Source: Acidobacteriota bacterium (GTDB lineage: Bacteria > Acidobacteriota > Vicinamibacteria > Vicinamibacterales > CAVVIG01). From it: a DNA stretch of 11,185 nucleotides. The notes under the pieces are model-generated. The model saw only the letters and a list, made by a program, of their open reading frames with translations. It made no database searches and was not told where the DNA came from. Location: positions 24,496 through 35,680 of the forward strand of contig QHWL01000020.1 in the NCBI GenBank assembly GCA_003222555.1. The letters are read 5' to 3'. Below, piece after piece: positions 1 to 6,700 of this stretch (position 1 is the stretch's first letter; each line of letters begins with the position of its first letter). A program made the position numbers and the translations under genes.

Positions 1-1
1 A

Positions 2-73
2 GGCTACGGCGGTCCGCCGAAGCTTCATGCGAAGGCGGAAGGCGGACACTACGTACGGCGTGGATGGTCGTGA
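2..73 (+). other. Left-edge stretch with hairpin, possible tail of an upstream reading frame
   Basis: One frame is open from the left edge and stops with TGA at 71-73. It could be the last 23 codons of a gene that begins outside the window, or chance. The stretch holds a strong quasi-palindrome, CGGCGGTCCGCCG, at about 7-19, followed by a second small stem (CTTC-ATGC-GAAG, 23-34). The hairpins and the odd glycine/histidine-rich translation look more like a dispersed intergenic repeat than a protein end. I have only an impression that similar sequence recurs in acidobacterial genomes and cannot verify it here. Confidence 0.25.
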
Positions 74-80
74 GAAAAGC

Positions 81-1361
81 ATGGCGTTCACCCAAAGCTC
101 CTTGTTCGAAGACAATGTTGGGCCACGGCATCTCGACTCGCGGGCATTAGCGACTCAGCTCCGCGAATTTTGCTGGGACGGCAATGCCACATCGGTATTC
201 GCAATGTCGGTGAGCGTCGATGACCGGACGATTTGGGTCGATACCTTCGTCAATGAGTTTTGGACGAGCCGCCAACGCGCCGCGCACAGTCTCCACGAAG
301 TTTCCTATCGCGCGTGCTTCAAGCCGCAACTCCCGAGGTTCTTTACGGAGCGCCTCACGCGAGCAGGGGACACAGTCTACGACCCATTCATGGGGCGCGG
401 GACGACGTTGCTCGAAGCCGCGTTGCTCGGCAGAGTTCCCATCGGCTGCGACATCAATCCGCTGTGCAAGGTTCTCGTGGAACCACGGCTGCTGCCGCCG
501 GAAATCGATGCGGTGCGACAGCGACTCTCGACAATCGATTGGGCAGCGGGCGAGGAGTTCCCTGAAGACTTGCTGACGTTCTACCATTCAGACACATTGC
601 GCGAGATACGCGCGTTGAAGGCCTATCTTCTTGAAAAGCTCGAAGAGGGCCCGCTGGATATTGTGGACGGATGGATTCGGATGGTCGCTGTCAATCGGCT
701 GACGGGCCATTCGCCCGGCTTCTTTTCCGTTTACACGCTTCCACCGAATCAGGCGGTGTCGGTCCCCGCTCAACGAAAGATCAACGCCGACCGCCATCAG
801 GTTCCTCCGCGCCGGAGCGTGCCGAAACTCATCCTGGCCAAATCTCGTTCTCTGCTGTCGGATTGCGACGAGGAGACGCGGAGATTGCTCGGCAACATGT
901 GCGAGCGTTATCAGTTGCTGACGGGTCCCGCCTCGAGCACACCTGCCATCAAATCCTCTACGGTTGATTTGGTCGTCACGTCGCCTCCGTTTCTGGACGT
1001 CGTGAATTACGCAGGCGACAACTGGCTTCGCTGCTGGTTCTGTGGCATCGACCCTGCCGAGATCGAGTTGACCATCCGGAAGAAGATTGAGGACTGGCGT
1101 TCGGCGATGGCGCAGGTATTTGTGGAATTGGCTCGCGTGCTGAAACCCGGCGGCCACGTCGCATTTGAGGTGGGTGAGGTGCGTGGCGGGCGCGTTCGAT
1201 TGGAAGAGCACGTCATACCATGCGGGATTCATGCGGGCCTGGACCCCGTCCTCGTGTTGATCAATTCGCAAGAGTTCACGAAGACCGCGGCCTGCTGGGG
1301 TGTCGACAACAACCGCAAGGGAACCAACACGAACCGCATCGTCCTGTTCAGGAAGCCTTGA
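81..1361 (+). CDS. DNA methyltransferase (N6-adenine/N4-cytosine type), apparently solitary
   Basis: This is a predicted S-adenosylmethionine-dependent DNA amino-methyltransferase of 426 residues when started at ATG 81. Numbered from there, an SAM-binding loop of the DPFxGxGTT type (DPFMGRGTT) begins at residue 101 and is followed by an acidic GCDIN strand. The catalytic motif TSPPF lies at about residues 300-304. A conserved middle stretch, GHSPGFFSVYTLPPNQAVS, is typical of this family. The SAM motif comes before the catalytic motif, unlike the usual beta-class order. An in-frame ATG at 27 would add 18 residues, but these are low-complexity and read through a hairpin. ATG 81 has a weak TGAGA ribosome site and a MAFTQSSLF-type N-terminus. 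No endonuclease gene is adjacent on the right. One hand-counted line (541-600) is about 57 % GC, against about 77 % for a boxC line, which hints at acquisition by transfer. The target sequence cannot be read from the protein, and a role in defence or regulation is open. Confidence 0.85.
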   Translation: MAFTQSSLFEDNVGPRHLDSRALATQLREFCWDGNATSVFAMSVSVDDRTIWVDTFVNEFWTSRQRAAHSLHEVSYRACFKPQLPRFFTERLTRAGDTVYDPFMGRGTTLLEAALLGRVPIGCDINPLCKVLVEPRLLPPEIDAVRQRLSTIDWAAGEEFPEDLLTFYHSDTLREIRALKAYLLEKLEEGPLDIVDGWIRMVAVNRLTGHSPGFFSVYTLPPNQAVSVPAQRKINADRHQVPPRRSVPKLILAKSRSLLSDCDEETRRLLGNMCERYQLLTGPASSTPAIKSSTVDLVVTSPPFLDVVNYAGDNWLRCWFCGIDPAEIELTIRKKIEDWRSAMAQVFVELARVLKPGGHVAFEVGEVRGGRVRLEEHVIPCGIHAGLDPVLVLINSQEFTKTAACWGVDNNRKGTNTNRIVLFRKP

Positions 1362-1372
1362 GGTCGCTGGTC

Positions 1373-1386
1373 GGCCTGCTAAGGCC
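1373..1386. terminator. Short hairpin between convergent genes
   Basis: GGCCT (1373-1377) and AGGCC (1382-1386) form a perfect 5-bp stem around a GCTA loop in the 48-nt gap between two convergent genes. There is no T-tract on either strand, so intrinsic termination is only a guess from position. Confidence 0.2.
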
Positions 1387-1409
1387 CGCCCTGCGCTATC
1401 CGCTGACCT

Positions 1410-2066
1410 TCACGCCTGCCGTAAACCTGCGATGAGGTAGTCGGCGAATCGGTCGGCGATGTCCTGAGAGGTGGAAGGACCCGCAGGCGCGTACCACCGT
1501 GGAATCCAGTTGACCGCTCCAAGGATGGCGAAGGCGAGCAGCTTTGGGTCGCCCGGCCTGAAGACACCCGCATCCATCCCTTGTTGCAGCACCTGCCGTA
1601 CGGCCCGATCGAACCGGTCGCGCCGCACGATCACCGTTTTCAGGTGAGCGGGAGAGAGCGCCTCGAGGTCGAGAAAGAGGGCGGTGCCGTGTAGCTCGTC
1701 GAGAATCGTGTGCACGAACGAGACGATCAGCCGGCGCAGCTTCTGATCGGCCGTCAGGCCGCTTTGTTCGACCTGGTCGACGAGTTCCATCAGCCGATCG
1801 AGCGAATACTGGTGACAGGCAAAGAGGATGTCCTCTTTGTTCTTGAAGTAATAGTAGAGATTTCCTTTTTTCATGTGCAGCGCGTTGGCGATTTGCTCCA
1901 CTGTCGCGCCGTGATAGCCGAGCCGGCGGAAGGTCCTGGCCGCACTGTGGAGGATGTCGACGCGCGTCGAGGTCCGCAGGTCCGGGTTCGGGACGCGCCG
2001 CGCACGGGGGCGTCGCCGCCGGCCCGCCTGCTGCGGGGCTGGCGGGATTGACTGGCGTGTTCCCAC
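1410..2066 (-). CDS. TetR-family transcriptional regulator, probable repressor of boxCB
   Basis: This is a DNA-binding one-component regulator of about 218 residues. Numbered from GTG 2066, residues 15-24 form a very basic arm (GRRRRPRARR). Residues about 32-80 are a classic TetR helix-turn-helix, with the recognition segment around ATVEQIANALHMKKGNLYYYF. The C-terminal part is a helical ligand and dimer domain that ends with an AILGAVNWIPRWY-type stretch, as in TetR proteins of the KstR2-like, acyl-CoA-sensing type (family resemblance only). The longest frame starts at ATG 2135, but that overlaps boxC by 26 nt and would place the palindromic operator inside the coding sequence. GTG 2066, after a close AGGA, fits better but is not certain because the spacing is only 2 nt. 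The gene is divergent from boxC across a palindrome, which suggests control of boxCB and of itself. A benzoyl-CoA-type ligand is inference. Confidence 0.85.
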   Translation of the reverse strand: MGTRQSIPPAPQQAGRRRRPRARRVPNPDLRTSTRVDILHSAARTFRRLGYHGATVEQIANALHMKKGNLYYYFKNKEDILFACHQYSLDRLMELVDQVEQSGLTADQKLRRLIVSFVHTILDELHGTALFLDLEALSPAHLKTVIVRRDRFDRAVRQVLQQGMDAGVFRPGDPKLLAFAILGAVNWIPRWYAPAGPSTSQDIADRFADYLIAGLRQA

Positions 2067-2077
2067 CGTCCTAAAGT
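2048..2077 (+). promoter_or_regulatory. Candidate sigma-70 promoter for boxC
   Basis: TTGACT (2048-2053, 5 of 6 to the -35 consensus) is followed after 18 bp by TAAAGT (2072-2077, 4 of 6 to the -10 consensus). Transcription would start near 2084, inside the palindromic operator and about 25 nt ahead of the boxC start codon. The -35 region overlaps the start of the divergent regulator gene. This is a prediction by eye. The host's promoter consensus is not known. Confidence 0.35.
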
Positions 2078-2080
2078 AGT

Positions 2081-2096
2081 TTGAACGAGCGTTCAA
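2081..2096. promoter_or_regulatory. Palindromic TetR-type operator TTGAACG-AG-CGTTCAA
   Basis: Two perfect 7-bp arms, TTGAACG and CGTTCAA, flank a 2-bp centre. The site lies between the divergent tetR and boxC starts, just downstream of the predicted -10 box of boxC and 14 nt before the boxC ATG. The size and symmetry fit a TetR dimer site, and GAACGNNCGTTC-like palindromes are common among TetR regulators of acyl-CoA metabolism. Bound regulator would block initiation of boxC and could also block the regulator's own gene. Confidence 0.6.
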
Positions 2097-2109
2097 TTTC
2101 AAGGGGGCT

Positions 2110-3762
2110 ATGGGACACGCCACCACTCTCCCCATCGGCTTCGAAACTCACCCCCATCACTACAAGCACTGGAAGCTCAGTGTCGACGGCCCGATCGCGA
2201 CGCTGTCGATGGACGTGCGCGAAGACGCTGGACTCTCGCCCGACTACCGGTTGAAGCTGAACTCGTACGATCTCGGCGTCGACATCGAGCTGGCCGACGC
2301 GGTTCAGCGCATTCGCTTCGAGCATCCTGCCGTCCGGACCGTCCTGGTCACGAGCCTGAAGGAGCGGATCTTCTGCGCCGGCGCGAACATCATGATGCTG
2401 CGCGAATCGTCGCACGGCTTGAAGGTGAACTTCTGCAAGTTCACCAACGAAACTCGGCTCGCAATCGAAGACGCGAGCCAGAATTCTGGCATCACGTTTC
2501 TGGCGGCGATCAACGGCATCTGCGCCGGCGGCGGATACGAGTTGGCGCTCGCCTGCGACGAGATCATCCTGGTCGACGACGGCAACTCGGCCGTGAGCCT
2601 TCCGGAAGTGCCCCTGCTCGGGGTCCTTCCCGGCACCGGCGGGCTGACGCGCGTCGTCGACAAACGAAGAGTCCGCCGCGATCTGGCCGACTGTTTCTCC
2701 ACGCTCGCCGAAGGCGTCAAAGGCAAGCGCGCGGTCGAGTGGCGGTTGGTCGACGCGGTCCACCCGACCAGTCAGTTCAAAGACGCCGTGCAGAAGCGAG
2801 CGCGCGAGCTGGCGGAGAATTCTGGCCGACAGGCGAGCGGACCGGGCATAACGCTCAACCCGCTCAACCCGACCGTCACCGAATCGGCGATCACCTACTC
2901 GGCCGTGTCGCTGGCGTTCAACCGCGAGAAACGAACCGCCGACCTCACCGTGCACGCTCCGAGTGGCCCGCAGCCGGCGTCGCCGGACGAGATCCTGAGG
3001 GCCGGCGACCAGTTCTGGCCGCTGCGCGCTTTCCGCGAGCTCGACGACGCGCTGCTGCGGTTGCGGCTCAACGAGCCGGAGACCGGGACGATCGTGATTC
3101 GCACCGAAGGCGATCGCGACACGTTGCTCGCGATCGACAGAACGCTCGTGGCGCACGAGACGCACTGGGCCGTGCACGAAATCATCCTGCTGATGAAGCG
3201 CACGTTGAAGCGGCTCGACCTCACAGCGCGCAGTTTCTTCGCGTTGATCGAGCCCGGATCTGCATTCGCGGGATCGCTGTTCGAGCTGGCGCTTGCCGCC
3301 GATCGCTCGTACATGCTCGACGACCCTGCACAGGAGAGCTTCATCGCGCTCTCGCCGATGAACGGCGGGCGGCTGCCGATGAGCAACGGGTTGTCGCGTT
3401 TGCAGGGGCGGTTTCTCGCCGAACCAGAGAAAGCGGCGTCGCTTGTCGCCGGCCAGGGCCGCTTCGATCCCCGGGAAGCCGCCGAAGCGGGGCTCGTGAC
3501 GGTTGCACCCGATGAGATCGACTGGGACGACGAGGTGCGTCTCGCCGTCGAGGCCCGCGCGGCGTTCTCGCCGGACGCCTTGACCGGCCTCGAGGCGAAC
3601 CTACGATTTGCCGGCCCCGAGACGATGGAGACGAAGATCTTCGGACGGCTGACCGCCTGGCAGAACTGGATCTTCCAGCGGCCCAATGCCGTCGGCGAAA
3701 AAGGCGCGCTGAGGGTGTACGGGCAGCAGGGGAGACCGGAGTTCGATTGGAAGCGGACCTGA
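2110..3762 (+). CDS. boxC: BoxC, 2,3-epoxybenzoyl-CoA dihydrolase (benzoyl-CoA-dihydrodiol lyase)
   Basis: BoxC opens the ring in aerobic benzoate degradation. It converts 2,3-epoxybenzoyl-CoA with water to 3,4-dehydroadipyl-CoA semialdehyde and formate, in the cytoplasm. The protein has 550 residues, the usual length, and two crotonase-like halves. In the first half, FCAGANIMML (about 88-97) and NGICAGGGYELALACDE (about 135-151) carry the oxyanion-hole region, followed by SLPEVPLLGVLPGTGGLTR (163-181). The second half (about 310-480) is a diverged crotonase fold with FIALSPMNGGRLPMSNGL. The N-terminus with its histidine-rich PHHYKHW segment is diagnostic for BoxC. ATG 2110 follows AAGGGGG at 2101-2107 and stands just behind the operator. 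boxB follows after 109 nt, so the two are probably co-transcribed. No truncation or frameshift is seen. Confidence 0.95.
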   Translation: MGHATTLPIGFETHPHHYKHWKLSVDGPIATLSMDVREDAGLSPDYRLKLNSYDLGVDIELADAVQRIRFEHPAVRTVLVTSLKERIFCAGANIMMLRESSHGLKVNFCKFTNETRLAIEDASQNSGITFLAAINGICAGGGYELALACDEIILVDDGNSAVSLPEVPLLGVLPGTGGLTRVVDKRRVRRDLADCFSTLAEGVKGKRAVEWRLVDAVHPTSQFKDAVQKRARELAENSGRQASGPGITLNPLNPTVTESAITYSAVSLAFNREKRTADLTVHAPSGPQPASPDEILRAGDQFWPLRAFRELDDALLRLRLNEPETGTIVIRTEGDRDTLLAIDRTLVAHETHWAVHEIILLMKRTLKRLDLTARSFFALIEPGSAFAGSLFELALAADRSYMLDDPAQESFIALSPMNGGRLPMSNGLSRLQGRFLAEPEKAASLVAGQGRFDPREAAEAGLVTVAPDEIDWDDEVRLAVEARAAFSPDALTGLEANLRFAGPETMETKIFGRLTAWQNWIFQRPNAVGEKGALRVYGQQGRPEFDWKRT

Positions 3763-3784
3763 GAATAAGTCGATCGATGAACTA

Positions 3785-3853
3785 CCACAAAGGATACAAA
3801 GGACACAAAGGTCAAGATAGGTTTTTTCTTTGCGTCCTTCGTGTCCTTAGTGG
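3785..3853. repeat. 26-bp imperfect inverted repeat of the ACAAAGGACACAAAGG type
   Basis: The left arm (3785-3810) and right arm (3828-3853) match as inverted copies with 4 mismatches over 26 bp. They are separated by a 17-nt loop that ends in six T. The left arm is itself built of short units close to ACAAAGGA. It lies between boxC and boxB, with its right edge 9 nt from the boxB ribosome site. The RNA would form a long stem before boxB. Comparable ACAAAGG/CCTTTGT sequences occur as dispersed intergenic repeats in several environmental phyla (recollection, not checked). Confidence 0.75.
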
Positions 3854-3871
3854 CTGATCAGCGAGGCAAAG

Positions 3872-5290
3872 ATGATATCCGCCGAGCGAATACCGAACAA
3901 CGTGAACCTGTCGGGCAACAAACGGCTGCTGCGCGCGCTGGAGCACTGGCAGCCGAAGTACATCCAATGGTGGAGAGACATGGGGCCGCAAGGCTTTCAG
4001 GACTACCACCAGGTGTACGTCCGCACGGCGGTGAGCGTGGATCCCGAAGGGTGGGCGCACTTCGAATATGTGAAGCTGCCCGAGTATCGGTGGGGCATCT
4101 TCCTCGCGGATCCGACACCGGATCGGCGGATCGGATTCGGCGATTTTTTCGGCCAGCCGGTGTGGCAGGAAGTGCCCGGGGAGTTCCGGAATCAGCTGCG
4201 GCGTCTGGTCGTGACGCAGGGCGACACCGAGCCCGCCAGCGTCGAGCAGCAACGGTGGCTGGGACAGCGGTGCCCGAGCCTGTACGACCTGCGCAATCTG
4301 TTTCAGGTCAACGTCGAGGAGGGACGCCATCTGTGGGCGATGGTGTACCTGCTGCATTCGTACTTCGGCCGCGATGGGCGCGACGATGCCGAGGAGCTGC
4401 TCGAGCGCCAGAGCGGCAACCGTGACAAGCCACGCATCCTCCAGGCCTTCAACGAGCCGATCGACAACTGGCTCGATTTCTTCATGTTCACGATGTTCAC
4501 CGATCGCGACGGCAAGTCGCAGTTGATGTCGCTGTCGGAGAGCTCCCTCGATCCGCTGTCACGCACGACGAGGTTCATGCTGACCGAGGAGGCGCACCAC
4601 ATGTTTGTCGGCGAGACCGGCGTGGCGCGCATTCTCGAGCGCACCTGCCAGCTGATGAAGGAAGCCGGCTTCTCGGGAGACGTGCGCAAGCTCGGCGGTA
4701 TCGACCTTCCGACGATCCAGAAACATCTCAATCAGTGGTTCAGCCTCAGCGTCGATCTGCACGGCAGCGAGGTCTCGAGCAACGCCGCGTCGTACTTCGC
4801 CAACGGCCTCAAAGGACGCGCGAAGGAGGAGACCTTCGACGATCACCTCGTCACCAGCGCGGTTTACAACATGGAGTTCTTCGAAGAAGGACGCCCGGTG
4901 GGCCGGGAAGTGTCGATGCGCAACGCGATGAATGAAGTGCTGCGCGACTGGTATGTCGGCGACTGCGCGGCGGGCGTCGAGCGATGGAACCGAATCCTCG
5001 AGCAGTACGGCTTCTCCGATCGGCTGCGTCTGCCGGACCGGAAATTCAATCGGGGCATCGGCATGTATGCCGGTCTTCATTTCGAGCCCAACGGCGCTCC
5101 GCTGTCGCGCCAGGAGTGGGAGCGGCGCAAATACGAATGGCTGCCGTCACGGGCCGACAGCGAGTATCTGCTCAGCATCATGGCGCGGCCTGTCTACGAG
5201 CCGGGGAAATTCGCCAACTACATCGCGCCGCCGCGCCGCGGGATCAATCAGCAGCCAATCGACTTCGAGTACGTGCGCACCGAACACTGA
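3872..5290 (+). CDS. boxB: BoxB, benzoyl-CoA 2,3-epoxidase (diiron oxygenase component)
   Basis: BoxB is the oxygenase of the aerobic benzoyl-CoA (box) pathway. It uses O2 and two electrons, normally from the reductase BoxA, to make 2,3-epoxybenzoyl-CoA. The protein has 472 residues, the family's usual length. The N-terminal IPNNVNLSGNKRLLRALEHW stretch is characteristic. A carboxylate-bridged diiron site is visible on a four-helix bundle: E120 in GDTEPAS, E150 and H153 in EEGRHLW, D211 in FTDRDGKSQ, and E240 and H243 in LTEEAHHMF. This pattern fits the ligand set known for BoxB. ATG 3872 follows GAGG (3863-3866) with good spacing. boxC lies upstream across an inverted repeat, and the next gene to the right is convergent, so the transcription unit probably ends here. 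boxA is not in the window, so the electron donor must be encoded elsewhere. Nothing essential appears missing. Confidence 0.96.
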   Translation: MISAERIPNNVNLSGNKRLLRALEHWQPKYIQWWRDMGPQGFQDYHQVYVRTAVSVDPEGWAHFEYVKLPEYRWGIFLADPTPDRRIGFGDFFGQPVWQEVPGEFRNQLRRLVVTQGDTEPASVEQQRWLGQRCPSLYDLRNLFQVNVEEGRHLWAMVYLLHSYFGRDGRDDAEELLERQSGNRDKPRILQAFNEPIDNWLDFFMFTMFTDRDGKSQLMSLSESSLDPLSRTTRFMLTEEAHHMFVGETGVARILERTCQLMKEAGFSGDVRKLGGIDLPTIQKHLNQWFSLSVDLHGSEVSSNAASYFANGLKGRAKEETFDDHLVTSAVYNMEFFEEGRPVGREVSMRNAMNEVLRDWYVGDCAAGVERWNRILEQYGFSDRLRLPDRKFNRGIGMYAGLHFEPNGAPLSRQEWERRKYEWLPSRADSEYLLSIMARPVYEPGKFANYIAPPRRGINQQPIDFEYVRTEH

Positions 5291-5313
5291 GCGAACCGTC
5301 AACGTCCGCCTGC

Positions 5314-5408
5314 CTCATCACGAAGGCACCAAGAACGAAGGGCACGACAAATCGCTTTGTACAAGAGAGCTTCGTGTTCTTCCTGTCATTTCGTGCTTTC
5401 GTGATGAA
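5314..5408. repeat. Imperfect inverted repeat of the CATCACGAAGGCACGAAG type
   Basis: The outer arms pair as inverted copies. CATCACGAAGGCACCAAG (5316-5333) matches the reverse complement of 5389-5406 with 3 mismatches over 18 bp, and the pairing continues 2 bases outward with one mismatch. The inner parts contain further diverged GAAGG/CTTCG units. It lies between the convergent ends of boxB and the transporter gene, where it could serve as a shared stem-loop end for both transcripts. It is related in style but not identical to the repeat at 3785-3853. Confidence 0.65.
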
Positions 5409-5434
5409 GCGGGCGCTACGCGCACCCCCCTTCT

Positions 5435-6691
5435 TTAGCCGAACCGTGTCTGCGTGGCAAACATTCCGAGCGTCAACGCAATCATCACCACGACCGTGGT
5501 CCACGCGACGATGTTGTAGCGCTGCGAGTTGACGTATCGGCCCATCAGTTCGCGATCGTTGATGAGGCGCACCGTGAAAATCAGGACGAATGGCAACATG
5601 ACGCCGTTGACGACCTGCGACAGCACCATGATGTGAGCGAGCGGAAATCGTGGCACGAGCAGCACGCCGGCACCCGTGATGATCAGCAGCGTGTAGAGCC
5701 AGTAGAAAGCCGGCGCTTCATGAAACTTCTTATCCAGCCCCGATTCGAATCCCAGTCCTTCGCATACCGCGTAAGCGGTCGAAATCGGCAAGATCGACGC
5801 CGCAAAGAGCGACGCGTTGAAGAGGCCCGCGGCGAAGAGGAGGTACGCGTACTCGCCAGCCAGCGGCCGAAGCGCTTGCGCGGCGTCGGCCGCGTCGCGG
5901 ATCTCGGTGCGTCCTACCGAGTGCAGCGTGGCCGCACACGCCACGATGATGAACCAGGCCACCACCGCAGCGAATAGACACCCGAGGATGACGTCCCACC
6001 GCAACGCCCGGTACTGCCTCGCCGTCACGCCCTTTTCCACGACCGACGCCTGCAGATAGAACTGCATCCAAGGCGCGATCGTCGTGCCCACGAGCCCGAT
6101 CACCATGTACAGGTAGCCGTAGTTGCGGATCCCCACGCTCTCGGGGCGCGTCACGGTGGCGAAGGCCGCCGCGCGCCAGTCAGGATGCGCGAGCAGACCG
6201 GCGATGATGTAGCACACGTAGAACCCTGAGGCGACGAGGAAGATCTTCTCGACGCTGCTGTACGTGCCCTGGACGACGAGCAGCCATACGATCGCCGCCG
6301 CGGCAGGAACGACGATGTACTTCGAGACGCCGAAGAGCTCGAGGCTACTGGCCACACCGGCGAACTCCGCCATCACGTTCAAGATGTTGGTTATGACGAG
6401 CGCAACCATCAGGAAAAACGTCACGCGCAAGCCGAACTGTTCGCGGATGAGATCGCTCAGCCCTTTGCCGGTGACCGCCCCCATGCGCGACGCCATTTCC
6501 TGAACCACCACGAGCGCCACCGTGATCGGGATCATCGTCCAGAGCAGCGAGTAGCCGAACTGCGCGCCGGCCACAGAGTACGTCCAGATGCCGCCCGCGT
6601 CGTTGTCGACGTTGGCCGTGATGAAGCCCGGTCCGACGACGGCCAGAAAGAGCACCAGGCGGCTGCGCCAGCCTCTGCGAAGGAGCTTCAT
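5435..6691 (-). CDS. NRAMP-superfamily divalent metal transporter, probably of the NRMT (Mg2+) type
   Basis: This is an inner-membrane metal-ion carrier of 418 residues with about eleven hydrophobic segments and the NRAMP fold signatures. In helix 1 the usual metal-binding DPGN is replaced by DAGG (D31-G34, within ANVDNDAGGIWTYS): the aspartate is kept and the asparagine is lost. In helix 6 the usual MPH is replaced by APW (A206-W208, within GTTIAPWMQFYLQ), so the soft methionine ligand is lost. Manganese and iron NRAMPs use that methionine to select transition metals. Its loss is what I recall for the NRAMP-related magnesium transporters, so Mg2+ import is the likeliest job. The start at ATG 6691 lies 9 nt after the stop of an MgtE-like sensor gene on the same strand, so the two should be translated together. 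The alternative is a transporter for Mn2+ or another divalent ion with an atypical site. Confidence 0.88.
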   Translation of the reverse strand: MKLLRRGWRSRLVLFLAVVGPGFITANVDNDAGGIWTYSVAGAQFGYSLLWTMIPITVALVVVQEMASRMGAVTGKGLSDLIREQFGLRVTFFLMVALVITNILNVMAEFAGVASSLELFGVSKYIVVPAAAAIVWLLVVQGTYSSVEKIFLVASGFYVCYIIAGLLAHPDWRAAAFATVTRPESVGIRNYGYLYMVIGLVGTTIAPWMQFYLQASVVEKGVTARQYRALRWDVILGCLFAAVVAWFIIVACAATLHSVGRTEIRDAADAAQALRPLAGEYAYLLFAAGLFNASLFAASILPISTAYAVCEGLGFESGLDKKFHEAPAFYWLYTLLIITGAGVLLVPRFPLAHIMVLSQVVNGVMLPFVLIFTVRLINDRELMGRYVNSQRYNIVAWTTVVVMIALTLGMFATQTRFG

Positions 6692-6700
6692 GCCGCGCCG

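Noticed and set aside
1362..1409. Strong intrinsic terminator between the methyltransferase and tetR genes
   Set aside because: Only a 5-bp stem without a T-tract was found, so it is kept only as a low-confidence hairpin.
2071..3177. A 368-codon minus-strand frame opposite boxC
   Set aside because: It lies within a certain boxC gene and has shadow-type composition; it would also cover the operator and promoter region.
2739..3515. A 258-codon plus-strand frame inside boxC
   Set aside because: It is an arginine/alanine-rich out-of-frame reading of boxC, which is continuous through this stretch, so there is no frameshift.
3785..3853. CRISPR-like or tandem-repeat array in the ACAAAGG units
   Set aside because: The units are too short, adjacent without spacers, and arranged as one inverted pair.
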